Assembly (NCBI GenBank): GCA_036652795.1 | Contig: JAVVVD010000006.1 | Coordinates: 1-64,000 of the forward strand | DNA: 64,000 nt | DNA from: JAVVVD01 sp036652795 | GTDB lineage: Bacteria; Bacillota; Clostridia; Christensenellales; CAG-138 | Direction: 5' to 3' | Part shown: positions 34,755 to 44,005 of the stretch, piece after piece | Numbering within the stretch: position 1 is the first letter of the stretch | Layout: each line of letters opens with the position of its first letter | Made by a program: the position numbers and the translations under genes | Notes under the pieces: generated by a model | Database searches by the model: none | What the model saw: the letters and a program-made list of their open reading frames with translations, nothing else | What the model was told of the DNA's origin: nothing

Positions 34755-36455
34755 ATGCAGCAACGAAGGATAAAGATAGGCGATCTGCTCATACAAAATG
34801 GGCTGATAACGCCGGAGCAGCTTGAAGCGGCGCTGGAAAATCAAAAAGATGCCGATAATGATAAAAAAATAGGCGATATTGTAATTGAGCTTGGCTTTGT
34901 AAGCGAAGACGATGTATGCCGTATTTTGCACGAGAAGCTGTCGGTTCCGATAATCGATGTGCAGAATGTGCAGATATCGGCAGATGCCGTGAACCTAATA
35001 CCCAGGGCGCTGGCCGAAAAACACTGTATGGTTCCTATCAGAATTGAAGGCGGGCTGTTGGTGTTGGCCATGGCCGACCCTGTGGATTATTATGTAATAG
35101 ACGAGATGCAGCTGATTGCACGCAGGCAGGTGCGTCCAATGCTTTCCACACCAACACGCATACGCGCTGCCATAGAGCGAGGATACAGGCAGATTGTGGA
35201 TAGCTCTGTTATCGATAGCATTAACCGCTCTGCCCGCGTGCCTGATGAAAACGATGAAAACACCGCGCGGATGGCAGCAATAAACGAGCGAACGGAAAAT
35301 GCACCGGTGGTGCAGCTGGTAAATGCCATACTCAGACAAGCAAAAGCCATGCGCGCCAGCGATATACATGTGGAACCCGGCGCACAAACAGTTCAGGTGC
35401 GCTTCCGCGTGGACGGCGAGCTACTTACGGTTATGACGCTGCAACTATCGCTGTTTTCTTCTTTGATAACGAGGATAAAGATACTTGCCGGCATAGATAT
35501 TGCGGAAAAACGTGTGCCGCAGGACGGACGATTTACTGCCAATGTGGATAACATGCCAATGCAGATGCGCGCGTCGACATTGCCAACCATATATGGCGAA
35601 AAGGTTGTGTTGCGCATATTCGGCGATAGCGCTATGCAGATACGCAGTACGCGTGAGCTTGGCATGAGCGAGCATGAGCATGAACGCTTTGCCCGTATGT
35701 TAAGCGCACCAAGCGGTATAATCCTTGTGGCAGGCCCGACGGGCAGTGGCAAAACCACCACATTGTATGCTGCGCTGTGCGAAATACTGCGGCCAGGCAT
35801 AAACGTATCGAGCATAGAGGATCCGGTCGAAAAGGCAATTGCAGGCGTTAATCAGGTGCAGGTGAATCCCAAGGCAGGGCTAACGTTTGCATCTGGACTC
35901 AGAGCCATGCTCAGGCAGGACCCGGATATAATCATGATAGGCGAGATACGCGATAGTGAAACGGCCTCGATAGCAACGCGTGCGGCCATAACGGGGCATC
36001 TAGTGCTTTCAACCATACACACAAACGATGCTGCAAGCACGTTTCCGCGCCTTATTGACATGGGGGTTGAGCCGTATATGGTGGCGGCATCAATGGTTGG
36101 CGTGCTAAGCCAGCGGCTTGTGCGCTTACTTTGCCCGTATTGCAAGCGGGAATATACGTTAAACGAACCTGTGCGCGGCCTTAATCAGGGCGAAAAGCTA
36201 TTTCATGCGGTTGGGTGCGAGCACTGCAACGGCACGGGTTACTTTGGCCGTACCGCCATATATGAGCAGATACTTGTGAGCCACGAAACACGCAAGCTTG
36301 TGGGTAGCTGTGCCACTACGGATATTATACAGGCGCAGGTAAAAAATGAAGCGGGCTATTCCTCCTTGCGCGACAACCTTATTGCGCTGCTACGGGCAGG
36401 CAAAACAACTATTGAGGAGCTTGATAGGCTAACGTATTCTATTGAGCTGGTGTAA
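34755..36455 (+). CDS. pilB: Type IV pilus extension ATPase PilB
   Basis: 566 residues: MshEN/T2SSE N-terminal domain (1-140), then the hexameric secretion ATPase with ARMLSAPSGIILVAGPTGSG Walker A followed by KTTTLYAAL, Asp box GINVSSIEDPVE, Walker B DPDIIMIGEIRD, His box GHLVLSTIHTNDA, and a tetracysteine zinc site (LCPYCK ... GCEHCNGTGYFGR). It powers pilin polymerisation. No PilT retraction ATPase occurs in the window. Confidence 0.95.
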   Translation: MQQRRIKIGDLLIQNGLITPEQLEAALENQKDADNDKKIGDIVIELGFVSEDDVCRILHEKLSVPIIDVQNVQISADAVNLIPRALAEKHCMVPIRIEGGLLVLAMADPVDYYVIDEMQLIARRQVRPMLSTPTRIRAAIERGYRQIVDSSVIDSINRSARVPDENDENTARMAAINERTENAPVVQLVNAILRQAKAMRASDIHVEPGAQTVQVRFRVDGELLTVMTLQLSLFSSLITRIKILAGIDIAEKRVPQDGRFTANVDNMPMQMRASTLPTIYGEKVVLRIFGDSAMQIRSTRELGMSEHEHERFARMLSAPSGIILVAGPTGSGKTTTLYAALCEILRPGINVSSIEDPVEKAIAGVNQVQVNPKAGLTFASGLRAMLRQDPDIIMIGEIRDSETASIATRAAITGHLVLSTIHTNDAASTFPRLIDMGVEPYMVAASMVGVLSQRLVRLLCPYCKREYTLNEPVRGLNQGEKLFHAVGCEHCNGTGYFGRTAIYEQILVSHETRKLVGSCATTDIIQAQVKNEAGYSSLRDNLIALLRAGKTTIEELDRLTYSIELV

Positions 36456-36516
36456 ACAGATTTCCAATGGTTAATGTAACTGTGGATATAAAAATAATAA
36501 TCTAAGGAGAAAAACT

Positions 36517-36903
36517 ATGAAAAAAACAGGCAAAAACAAGGGCTTTACGCTGGTTGAGCTGATTGTGGTAATCGCTATACTTGTGATTCTTGCCGCAATC
36601 CTAATCCCCGTGGTTTCAGGCTATATCGATGACGCTAATAATGCGGCCGGTCTTGCAAACGCGCGCACGGTATATGCGGCCGCAGCCGCAGCCTCAGCCG
36701 CAAGCCGTATGCCGGGCAAAACTCCGCTTACGGGCGAACTTACCAATGCAACAACTGAAATGAAAGACTATCTTGGCGGCGGCTTTACAGGTACTTATAC
36801 TGCCACTTTGGGTGCTGATGGTGGAGTTACAAAAGCCACATGGAATTCCGGTGCAACTGGAGCAACCACCTATAACTACCCTGCAACAACCGTAGCCCCA
36901 TAA
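36517..36903 (+). CDS. pilA: Major type IV prepilin (PilA-like)
   Basis: 128 residues. Class III leader MKKTGKNKG, cleaved before FTLVELIVVIAILVIL with Glu5 present, then an Ala-rich helix and a short Gly/Thr/Ala-rich C-terminal domain without cysteines. It is the smallest pilin here, has a strong ribosome site AAGGAG, and is first among the pilins, which suits the major subunit. A GC hairpin at 36943 follows it. Confidence 0.9.
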   Translation: MKKTGKNKGFTLVELIVVIAILVILAAILIPVVSGYIDDANNAAGLANARTVYAAAAAASAASRMPGKTPLTGELTNATTEMKDYLGGGFTGTYTATLGADGGVTKATWNSGATGATTYNYPATTVAP

Positions 36904-36942
36904 TCCATAAATCATTTTTGACGTCAAATTAAGGGATATAAA

Positions 36943-36967
36943 GGGGGGGCCGCTTTGCGGCTTCCCC
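36943..36967 (+). promoter_or_regulatory. GC-rich hairpin between pilA and the giant pseudopilin
   Basis: GGGGGGGCCGC (36943-36953), TTT, GCGGCTTCCCC (36957-36967), with a small internal loop. There is no T-run, so it is more likely an mRNA stabiliser or attenuator than a full terminator. Confidence 0.5.
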
Positions 36968-37025
36968 ATATCAAAAACAGAGGCGACTTGCCCGCCATAG
37001 CGCACGGCAAAAGGGGATCAGCATA

Positions 37026-40000
37026 TTGAAGAAAAGGGATACAGGCTTTACATTGACGGAGCTGATAGTGACCATCGCTATAATCGCGGTGCTTGCTGGC
37101 GTCGCCATACCCAGTATCGCAGGGGCAATGAAGACGGCAAGGCTTGTGCGTTATGACGAACATGCGCGCACGATATTCCTTGCGGCGCAAACCCGCCTGA
37201 CCAACATGCACTACAGCGGTGAGCTGGAAAAAGTGAATATCGAGACTGAGACAAAACTGGTTACTGCCGATAAGGTGGCGAATGTGCCGCAGAATGCGGA
37301 TGTGCGCTACATGAGGATTGATTTGAACGATACTCTGCCAAATACGCAGCGGGATGCGCAGCTTGCGGATCTGCTTAAGTGGCAGCTTAACGATACATCG
37401 ATGCAAAATGCCAGCGTATTGCTGGAGTACAGCGCCGTAACAGGGCGCGTATACGCCGTGCTTTACAGCGAGGAGGCAGAGGGCTTTAGATATGCCGATG
37501 AAGCAGGTGCGGGCTTCGTTAACGTATCCGTGCGTACGGAGACTGCGAAGCGCCGCGGTATGTTTGGCTATTATGGTGTGGATACGCTAAACGTGGGTGT
37601 GACTGATGCGGTGCTGGAGCTTGACGAAGTGAGCCTCGTGAATGCGGACAGGCTGTATCTGACATGGACGATTAAAAGCGTATCAGGTACGCTGCCAAAC
37701 GACGCCAACGCAGAATACACCATTAAACTATATGACAAAAATCAGAAGGAATGCTACAGCTTTAGCGTAAATGGATCGCAAATAAACGCAAACAGCGTTG
37801 GTGCGCCGCTGCTTAACCTTTCAAATTATGACGTAACGGCGCAAACCAAGCGCGTAGATGGTACAGCGCAGAATATGCAGCATTGCATATATAAAGAGGG
37901 CGCACGCTACTTCCTTGTGCTGGACGCAATGGATATTGGCGGCACATATGGCATAATAAAAAGATATGCTGATATACCGGCTGGCAATATGTATGCCACG
38001 TTAAGCGTGGCAGCGGCAGGCGGCGCGCCAAGTGACCCAATAGTCACCGCCATGGAGCATACACTATTTACAACCAAGGATAAAAGCGTAGATGGAGCGG
38101 AGCTTAAATTAAACAATAAACAATATGCAATAGCGTATCCGCGGCATCTATATAATGTGCGCTTTATGGATGCAAAAACGGACTATGTGCAGATAAGTGA
38201 CGTGGATTTTGACGCCGCGGTAAAGGGAAGATATATAACTAACAACGGAGCAAGCCTAAGCGAAGGCCTGCTGCCTGTGCCAAGCTTTGGCGCTGCTACT
38301 AACGTAAAGTACAATGGCAAATACAGCGGGAAATACAACGGGATAGTGCATTCCATAATAGGTGCGCAGATACAGCGCATAGATGGATACCCTGCCGGAT
38401 TATTTGGCGAGGTGGACAAACAGGGAAATGTAGTGGATCTTATTTTAAAGCGCGTCAGCGTTGTAGGCGTGCCGGTAGTCAGCAAACCAACCGGTGCCGT
38501 AGCTGGAATTAACAGGGGCACAATATCAGGCGTACAGGCGCTGGATATAAAGGTAACCGGGCTGGATTATGTTGGCGGGCTGGTAGGCTATGGCGAAATC
38601 ATGAGCAACATAACGAATTGCTCCACCTCAATGACCCAGGACAGCGGTGCGCTTGTTTCAGGCAAAAGCTATGTGGGCGGTATAGTGGGCTATAATGTGG
38701 CGCAGAACAAGAGCAACGGAGCGCTAATTGGCCTTGTTAACAGGCTGACAGTTAAAGGCAGCGGGGATCATATAGGCGGCATAGTCGGATATATGAAGCC
38801 GGCGAATATTTCGTATAATGAAGACAATGTGAGTATAGCCGGGTGTAAAAATATGGGCAGCGTGAGCTGCACGGCAAGTGGTATGTCAAGAGTGGGCGGG
38901 ATAACCGGAGAATGCCCTGACGGTATGCTGATAAGAAATTGCGAAAACTATGGTGATGTTAACGGCGGAATGTATGCCGGCGGAATTGCCGGCCGCAATC
39001 TGGGCTGGGTATTGGACTGCATGGCGATGGGCGGCACTATAACATCAAGCAGTACAGGCGCATGCATAGGCGGGATTACAGGAGTAAACAGTCTAATAGG
39101 AACAATAGAATACAAGTATATACAGCGCAATAGCGAGGGCTATCACGTGCTAGCCACAAATATAAGAGCGGGCGGCAGCAACCAGTACGCGGGCGGAGTT
39201 ACAGGCAAGAACGATGCGGATTCGATATTTATGACGGCGTTTAAATATTTTGACTTTGCAGGCACTGCTACCCAGCTTGCTAATACCACAGGCGTTCAGC
39301 TTGGGGGGATAATAGGACGGCTGAGGGCCAATGAATTCATTTCAAATTGCACGTTAAGCGGCATCGTATCGGGCGTTGACGGCTATACCGGCGGATTGGT
39401 TGGCTATAATGAAGGCAAGGTAGGCAATGTAACAATAGCTGGCCGCAAAAATGCACCACGAGTATCGGGCGGCAGCAACGTGGGTGGTATCGCGGGCGGC
39501 TGCGGAAGTGGCGCGGCCATAACTGATGTGAAGGTAAACAACACGGATGGTGCGCTCAAGGCAATGATAGTAACCGGAAGCGGAAACAATGTGGGTGGAA
39601 TAACTGGAAGTGCGGCGAATGTAACAAAGCTGACGCTGAATAATATAGAAACATATGCATCCGTAAGCGGAAGCGGCACAAGGGTGGGCGCAATAGCGGG
39701 CAGCATCGTTGCAGGGAGGCTTAACTCTAAAGGGGCCGTGAGCATAAGCAAATGCCGCAACTACGGCAGCGTTTATGGGCATGGCGTATCGTGCGGCGGT
39801 ATAGCTGGCTTTATATCCAACAACGTAGGCAGCGCTGCGCCGTTGCTTATTGAAGATTGCCATAACGGTGGACGCATACACAATACAGATGAACAAGTGG
39901 GCGGCATAATCGGCGGCAGCATAAATGCGATCGAGGTGTCTGGGTGCAGCAACATGAATAGCGGCGTCGTAACGGGTAATACAGATAGGATAGGCGGCAT

Positions 40001-41897
40001 AATAGGGTTTGCTACAGGCTCGAATCAGGTTAAGATAACAAACTGCGAGTGCAATGGCAAAGTGGCCGGATTGAGTGCAGGGGGATCGAATCAAAGCGAG
40101 TTTGTTGCGGGTATAATAGGGTTTGTTGAAGGTGAAATAGGGACGAGTATAGCTGAGTGCACGCTAAGATCCACAGCAGATATATCGGCATCAAAATCGG
40201 TGGCGGGTATACTTGGCGGCAGCTTATTCAATAATGGGATGAGCATAACGCGCTGCGTCACACAGACGGGCGCCTCGATTGTAGCGGAGCAGAATATTGC
40301 GGGCGGAATAGTAGCGTACGGCGGTAACAAAATTGCTATAACGGATTGCGTAAATAGCGCCAATATCAGCGCTGCTAAAGCGGGCGCGGTTGGTGGTATC
40401 GCGGGGATTGTAGCAGATAACAGCAGCATTATTAACTGCAAAAATTATGGCTCCATCACAGCTGCAAGCGGTGTTGGCGGCATAGTTGGCGTAATAAGCC
40501 ATCTGGCGTCAAATAACGGGACTGATGTGCGGGATTGCGCAAACTATGGCACGCTAAATGCTATGGCGGACAATGCGGGCGGTATAGTGGGATGTATGGA
40601 AAGCAAAAAGGATAAAATTTCCGATTGCGTAAACTATGGCGCGCTTAAAATTAGCGGAAGCGGAAGCGTCGCGAGGTTTGGCGGCATAGTTGGGAAATCC
40701 TATGCAAGCACCATAAACGGCTGTGTGAATTTGGGCGCAATCGTCACGGCTGCCGATTCGAATGCGGCAATCAAATATATAGGCGGAATTGTGGGCAATA
40801 TGCCAATGGCGGCGGACAGCCTTGCTTCCTGCATAAATATAGCGCCAATCACAATAGGCGGCGTATCGGCAAGCTGTGTCGGTGGCGTAGTCGGCTCAAA
40901 CGCAGGTATTGTTACGGGTTGCTCCGCGCTTATTACGGCCGAAACAACGCTTAGCGATGCGCTTAAGGCGGCAATTGCAGCAGCTGCACAGCTTGATGCG
41001 CAGTTATTTATTAAATGCCCGCCACAAAACGGCTTTGCAGTAGGTGCGGCTGAGATAAGTATTGCGCCGTATGCGGATTGCATAGGCGGCATTGCGGGTG
41101 AAAACAAGCTTGATGCGCAGATCATAAACGGGGTGGGTGCAAATGGCGTTGTTAGGAGCGAGCTCAATATTGCTACGGGAGATAGCGCTGATAAGCAAGG
41201 ATGCATTGGCGGCATAGCAGGCTCAAACGCCGGCACCGTGCTTGGCTGCTATTATTCTGGAACTATAAGCATAAATTCTATTGGCACGGCCTCCAGTGTG
41301 GGCGGCCTTGTTGGCACGGATGCAGAAGGAAGCAACAGTACAATAACCAATAGCTACTATATAGGCAACATGGCGGGCAGCGCACAAACGAGCGTATACC
41401 GAGGTGGAATACTCGGCGTTGCTGTAGATAATGGCGGAGTGATAATATCAGGTTGCGGATACAACACAGCGGGCGTGCCGGAAACAACGGTGGACGGAGT
41501 AGCACAAAAGCGCATAATAGGCAATTATACAAACCAAATGCCGCCGTCAACGGGGGCTGTGGAGGGAAGCTTCACACAGGGGAGTGCTGTGGGCGCGATT
41601 ATAGGCTATGTGCCAGGGGCCGCAATGATGCCGCCGCAGATTATTACCCCAACGGATATACCGCCGGAGATCACAACCCCAACGGATATACCGCCGGAGA
41701 TCACAACACCAACGGATATACCGCCGGAGGTCACAACCCCATCGGATATACCGCCGGAGATCACAACCCCATCGGATATACCGCCGGAGGTCACAACCCC
41801 ATCGGATGTGCTGCTGGAGAAGCGAGAAATCTTTGCGAATATAGCGATGCAAAGCATTAAAGATGGTATACGTGGTGCGGTAAGGAGAACGGCATGA
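37026..41897 (+). CDS. Giant GLUG-repeat pseudopilin, candidate pilus tip adhesin
   Basis: 1623 residues. TTG start with AAAGGGG about nine bases upstream. Class III leader MKKRDTG, then FTLTELIVTIAIIAVLAG (Glu5 present), so it should be processed by PilD. A non-repetitive pilin-like region runs to about residue 330. From about 490 to 1530 come roughly thirty GLUG-type repeats marked by GGIVG/GGIAG/GGLVG cores about every 35 residues (for example YVGGLVGYGE, DRIGGIIGFA, SSVGGLVGTD), predicted to form a long beta-solenoid. Residues 1539-1598 are six TTPTDIPPE-type repeats, then a basic tail without sortase signal. It overlaps the next gene by ATGA. Confidence 0.9.
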   Translation: MKKRDTGFTLTELIVTIAIIAVLAGVAIPSIAGAMKTARLVRYDEHARTIFLAAQTRLTNMHYSGELEKVNIETETKLVTADKVANVPQNADVRYMRIDLNDTLPNTQRDAQLADLLKWQLNDTSMQNASVLLEYSAVTGRVYAVLYSEEAEGFRYADEAGAGFVNVSVRTETAKRRGMFGYYGVDTLNVGVTDAVLELDEVSLVNADRLYLTWTIKSVSGTLPNDANAEYTIKLYDKNQKECYSFSVNGSQINANSVGAPLLNLSNYDVTAQTKRVDGTAQNMQHCIYKEGARYFLVLDAMDIGGTYGIIKRYADIPAGNMYATLSVAAAGGAPSDPIVTAMEHTLFTTKDKSVDGAELKLNNKQYAIAYPRHLYNVRFMDAKTDYVQISDVDFDAAVKGRYITNNGASLSEGLLPVPSFGAATNVKYNGKYSGKYNGIVHSIIGAQIQRIDGYPAGLFGEVDKQGNVVDLILKRVSVVGVPVVSKPTGAVAGINRGTISGVQALDIKVTGLDYVGGLVGYGEIMSNITNCSTSMTQDSGALVSGKSYVGGIVGYNVAQNKSNGALIGLVNRLTVKGSGDHIGGIVGYMKPANISYNEDNVSIAGCKNMGSVSCTASGMSRVGGITGECPDGMLIRNCENYGDVNGGMYAGGIAGRNLGWVLDCMAMGGTITSSSTGACIGGITGVNSLIGTIEYKYIQRNSEGYHVLATNIRAGGSNQYAGGVTGKNDADSIFMTAFKYFDFAGTATQLANTTGVQLGGIIGRLRANEFISNCTLSGIVSGVDGYTGGLVGYNEGKVGNVTIAGRKNAPRVSGGSNVGGIAGGCGSGAAITDVKVNNTDGALKAMIVTGSGNNVGGITGSAANVTKLTLNNIETYASVSGSGTRVGAIAGSIVAGRLNSKGAVSISKCRNYGSVYGHGVSCGGIAGFISNNVGSAAPLLIEDCHNGGRIHNTDEQVGGIIGGSINAIEVSGCSNMNSGVVTGNTDRIGGIIGFATGSNQVKITNCECNGKVAGLSAGGSNQSEFVAGIIGFVEGEIGTSIAECTLRSTADISASKSVAGILGGSLFNNGMSITRCVTQTGASIVAEQNIAGGIVAYGGNKIAITDCVNSANISAAKAGAVGGIAGIVADNSSIINCKNYGSITAASGVGGIVGVISHLASNNGTDVRDCANYGTLNAMADNAGGIVGCMESKKDKISDCVNYGALKISGSGSVARFGGIVGKSYASTINGCVNLGAIVTAADSNAAIKYIGGIVGNMPMAADSLASCINIAPITIGGVSASCVGGVVGSNAGIVTGCSALITAETTLSDALKAAIAAAAQLDAQLFIKCPPQNGFAVGAAEISIAPYADCIGGIAGENKLDAQIINGVGANGVVRSELNIATGDSADKQGCIGGIAGSNAGTVLGCYYSGTISINSIGTASSVGGLVGTDAEGSNSTITNSYYIGNMAGSAQTSVYRGGILGVAVDNGGVIISGCGYNTAGVPETTVDGVAQKRIIGNYTNQMPPSTGAVEGSFTQGSAVGAIIGYVPGAAMMPPQIITPTDIPPEITTPTDIPPEITTPTDIPPEVTTPSDIPPEITTPSDIPPEVTTPSDVLLEKREIFANIAMQSIKDGIRGAVRRTA
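41641..41820 (+). repeat. Six 30-bp tandem repeats in the giant pseudopilin
   Basis: Perfect 30-base period, unit core CGGATATACCGCCGGAG. The first three units encode PTDIPPE and the later ones PSDIPPE or PSDVLLE; the last unit is the most diverged. The repeat keeps frame, so copy number can vary and change stalk length. Confidence 0.95.
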
Positions 41898-42361
41898 CGA
41901 CAGCTTATAAATACAGGAGATGGGTGGCACTAAATAGTGCAAAGCAGGGGCAGCGCGGTGTTGCGATGGTGATAGTGCTGTGCGCGTTTGCACTGATATT
42001 GGCATTGGGTACTGGCGCGCTGGTTGCGGCCAATGCTTCGTATGCAACTACGATCAACAGCGTGTCGCAGCAGCAGGCATACCTTACGGCCTACTCATTT
42101 TGCGAGACATTGCGTACCGAACTTGAAAACAACGATAGTGCGATATGCGCAAAGCTTAAAGCCATACCTGATGGCGGGCAAACGGATATGACTGGTGCTA
42201 CCACGGATATGGGTAGCGCGACGGGTATTACAGAGCGCAGCGGCAATCGCCTAAGCGTTACGGTGGATGGCGAATATAATGGGATGCACAGCAAGATGCA
42301 AATGCAGTTGATATTGCAGAATGGGAAATGGGTATTCAATACCTATTTGCCGGTGGCATAA
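41894..42361 (+). CDS. PilX-like minor pilin
   Basis: 155 residues. A basic N-terminus ends in QGQRG, followed by VAMVIVLCAFALILALGTG and no Glu at position 5, the pattern of the PilX N-terminal family, which lacks the usual glutamate. The C-terminal domain contains VTVDGEYNGMHSKMQMQLIL. It starts four bases before the giant gene stops. In other species PilX-type proteins help start pilus assembly and sit under the tip. Confidence 0.7.
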   Translation: MTTAYKYRRWVALNSAKQGQRGVAMVIVLCAFALILALGTGALVAANASYATTINSVSQQQAYLTAYSFCETLRTELENNDSAICAKLKAIPDGGQTDMTGATTDMGSATGITERSGNRLSVTVDGEYNGMHSKMQMQLILQNGKWVFNTYLPVA

Positions 42362-42369
42362 GGGTAGAT

Positions 42370-42687
42370 ATGAAAAGAGCGCAGATGAAAAAATACATAT
42401 GCAGCGGCAACGCAGGAATGACGTTGGTGGAGGTAATAATCTCGCTGGCGCTGATGGTGCTGCTATTTTCAGTGTTCGCTGTGTTTATACAGGGCGCTAC
42501 CGCGATGAATAAGCGCACAATACTTGCGGATACGGCGCTTAGCAAGGCAAATAATGCCGTGCTTATGGATATGGCTGGCGAGCCGGACACGGTCACGATA
42601 ACCATTGACGGGATGGATTATGAGATTAATGTAACTAGATATGCTGGCACAGGGGACGATGTGACGCTTTGGAGGTTTGAACCATGA
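42370..42687 (+). CDS. PilV/PilW-like minor prepilin
   Basis: 105 residues from ATG 42370, with AAGGG five bases upstream. The leader is 15 residues ending in NAG, then MTLVEVIISLALMVLLFSVF with Glu5, so position 1 of the mature protein would be Met rather than Phe, as in several minor pilins. The C-terminal domain is very short (about 60 residues). Its stop overlaps the next start (ATGA). Confidence 0.8.
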   Translation: MKRAQMKKYICSGNAGMTLVEVIISLALMVLLFSVFAVFIQGATAMNKRTILADTALSKANNAVLMDMAGEPDTVTITIDGMDYEINVTRYAGTGDDVTLWRFEP

Positions 42688-43178
42688 TGGGCGTGCATAA
42701 AAAGCAGAATTCCCGCATTAACGGCTTTACACTTGTGGAGCTGATAGTGACGCTTGCAATACTGACAATACTCACCGTCGGGCTTGCGGCGATAACCCCG
42801 GCTGCGCTCAATACGGCGCGCCTTTCGATTACACTATCGGAGGATAGGATGATAGCGCAGACCATAATGGAGCAGCTGGCTCGCGAGATAGCGTGCGCGC
42901 AGGATGGCGATGTGGTGATAGGCACGGATGGCGCAACAATAGAATTTACGAGTAAATTATATGGCAGGATAAGCGTAAGCACATCTGGAGGAAGGGTGCA
43001 TGTGATGGGCGGCGAAAATGAAATGGGACTAGAGGATAAGGCATATATGCAGCGCACCGCAAGCGCAACATTCACAAGCCTTAGCGGTGGATTTGTCAAT
43101 ATAAAGGTGAAGATAGCACGCGCGCAAGAGCAAAGCTATGAAACGGAGCGGCTGATAAAGCTTATCAACACCAAATAA
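42684..43178 (+). CDS. Minor prepilin (PilE/GspH-like)
   Basis: 164 residues: leader to ING, then FTLVELIVTLAILTILTVG, followed by a beta-rich globular domain (GTDGATIEFTSKLYGRISVST; AYMQRTASATFTSL). Last gene of the plus-strand pilus operon. Only 23 bases separate it from the convergent pilD stop. Confidence 0.85.
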   Translation: MMGVHKKQNSRINGFTLVELIVTLAILTILTVGLAAITPAALNTARLSITLSEDRMIAQTIMEQLAREIACAQDGDVVIGTDGATIEFTSKLYGRISVSTSGGRVHVMGGENEMGLEDKAYMQRTASATFTSLSGGFVNIKVKIARAQEQSYETERLIKLINTK

Positions 43179-43201
43179 TCAAGTCGGCACATAATGGAAG
43201 T

Positions 43202-43975
43202 CTATAGTATAAGCGAAAGATAGGCTGAGATGATCGCTTCGCCAAAGCAAGCGGACAGCATCAAGCCAACACATAGAAACGGCCCAAAGGCTATAGCAGT
43301 TTTGCCATTGGCTTTTTTTGTTATAAGCAGTATGGCCCCCGCTATGCCGCCTAGCAACGCAGCCATGAGGAAAGCGGTTAAGGTGAGCTTCCAGCCAAGG
43401 ATAAGCCCTGCGGCGGCCATAAGCTTAACATCGCCAAAGCCGAACCCATGCGTAAAAATGGCGATTACAAGCATTGGAATACTGACGCAAACGCTGCCGA
43501 TTAGCCTACTCGCTATTGTAAGCTGTGGCGGTGGGCAAAGGTATGATAGCACAGCTAACGCTGCTATGGTGATAACCAGCGCATCTGGTATGGTATGGGT
43601 ATGTAGGTCGATGAAGGATATGGCTATAAGTGTACAGAAGAATAACCCCATAACAGGTGCGAGCGGCGTAAATCCATAAACAATGGCCGCCACAACAAAT
43701 GCGGCGCTGCCAAGCAGTTCTACAAGCGGATATAGCGGCGATATGCGCGTGCCGCAGGTTCGGCATTTGCCGCGCAGAAAGATATAGCTTATAAGCGGCA
43801 CAAGCTCATATGCTTTTAACTGTGTGTTGCATTTGACGCAGTGAGATCGGCCACGCGATATGCTTTCATTGCGAGGGATACGCCATATACACACATTTAA
43901 AAAGCTGCCTATAGCAAGTCCGAAAAGCGCCATAAACAGATAATAAGGCCATAGATACGGCGCGAATAGGGGCAT
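43202..43975 (-). CDS. pilD: Prepilin peptidase/N-methyltransferase PilD
   Basis: 257 residues, A24 aspartic peptidase. The methyltransferase domain carries two zinc CxxC pairs (HCVKC and CRTC). The catalytic aspartates are in FIDLHTHTIPD and GFGDVKL. About seven membrane segments. It cleaves and N-methylates the class III prepilins encoded opposite it, including the giant one. It is the third gene of a minus-strand operon with the lipoprotein at 44006 and the protein at 44805. AAAGGAG ribosome site. Confidence 0.93.
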   Translation of the reverse strand: MPLFAPYLWPYYLFMALFGLAIGSFLNVCIWRIPRNESISRGRSHCVKCNTQLKAYELVPLISYIFLRGKCRTCGTRISPLYPLVELLGSAAFVVAAIVYGFTPLAPVMGLFFCTLIAISFIDLHTHTIPDALVITIAALAVLSYLCPPPQLTIASRLIGSVCVSIPMLVIAIFTHGFGFGDVKLMAAAGLILGWKLTLTAFLMAALLGGIAGAILLITKKANGKTAIAFGPFLCVGLMLSACFGEAIISAYLSLIL

Positions 43976-44005
43976 AGTCAGTCTCCTTTGAGCTTTAAAA
44001 AAGCA

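Noticed and set aside
39354..40094. Long minus-strand ORFs within the giant pseudopilin
   Set aside because: Repetitive complement of GLUG repeats, rich in Ala/Tyr/His, no ribosome sites.
41641..41820. CRISPR-like array
   Set aside because: The 30-bp units are directly adjacent without spacers, in frame, and encode the Thr/Pro stalk.
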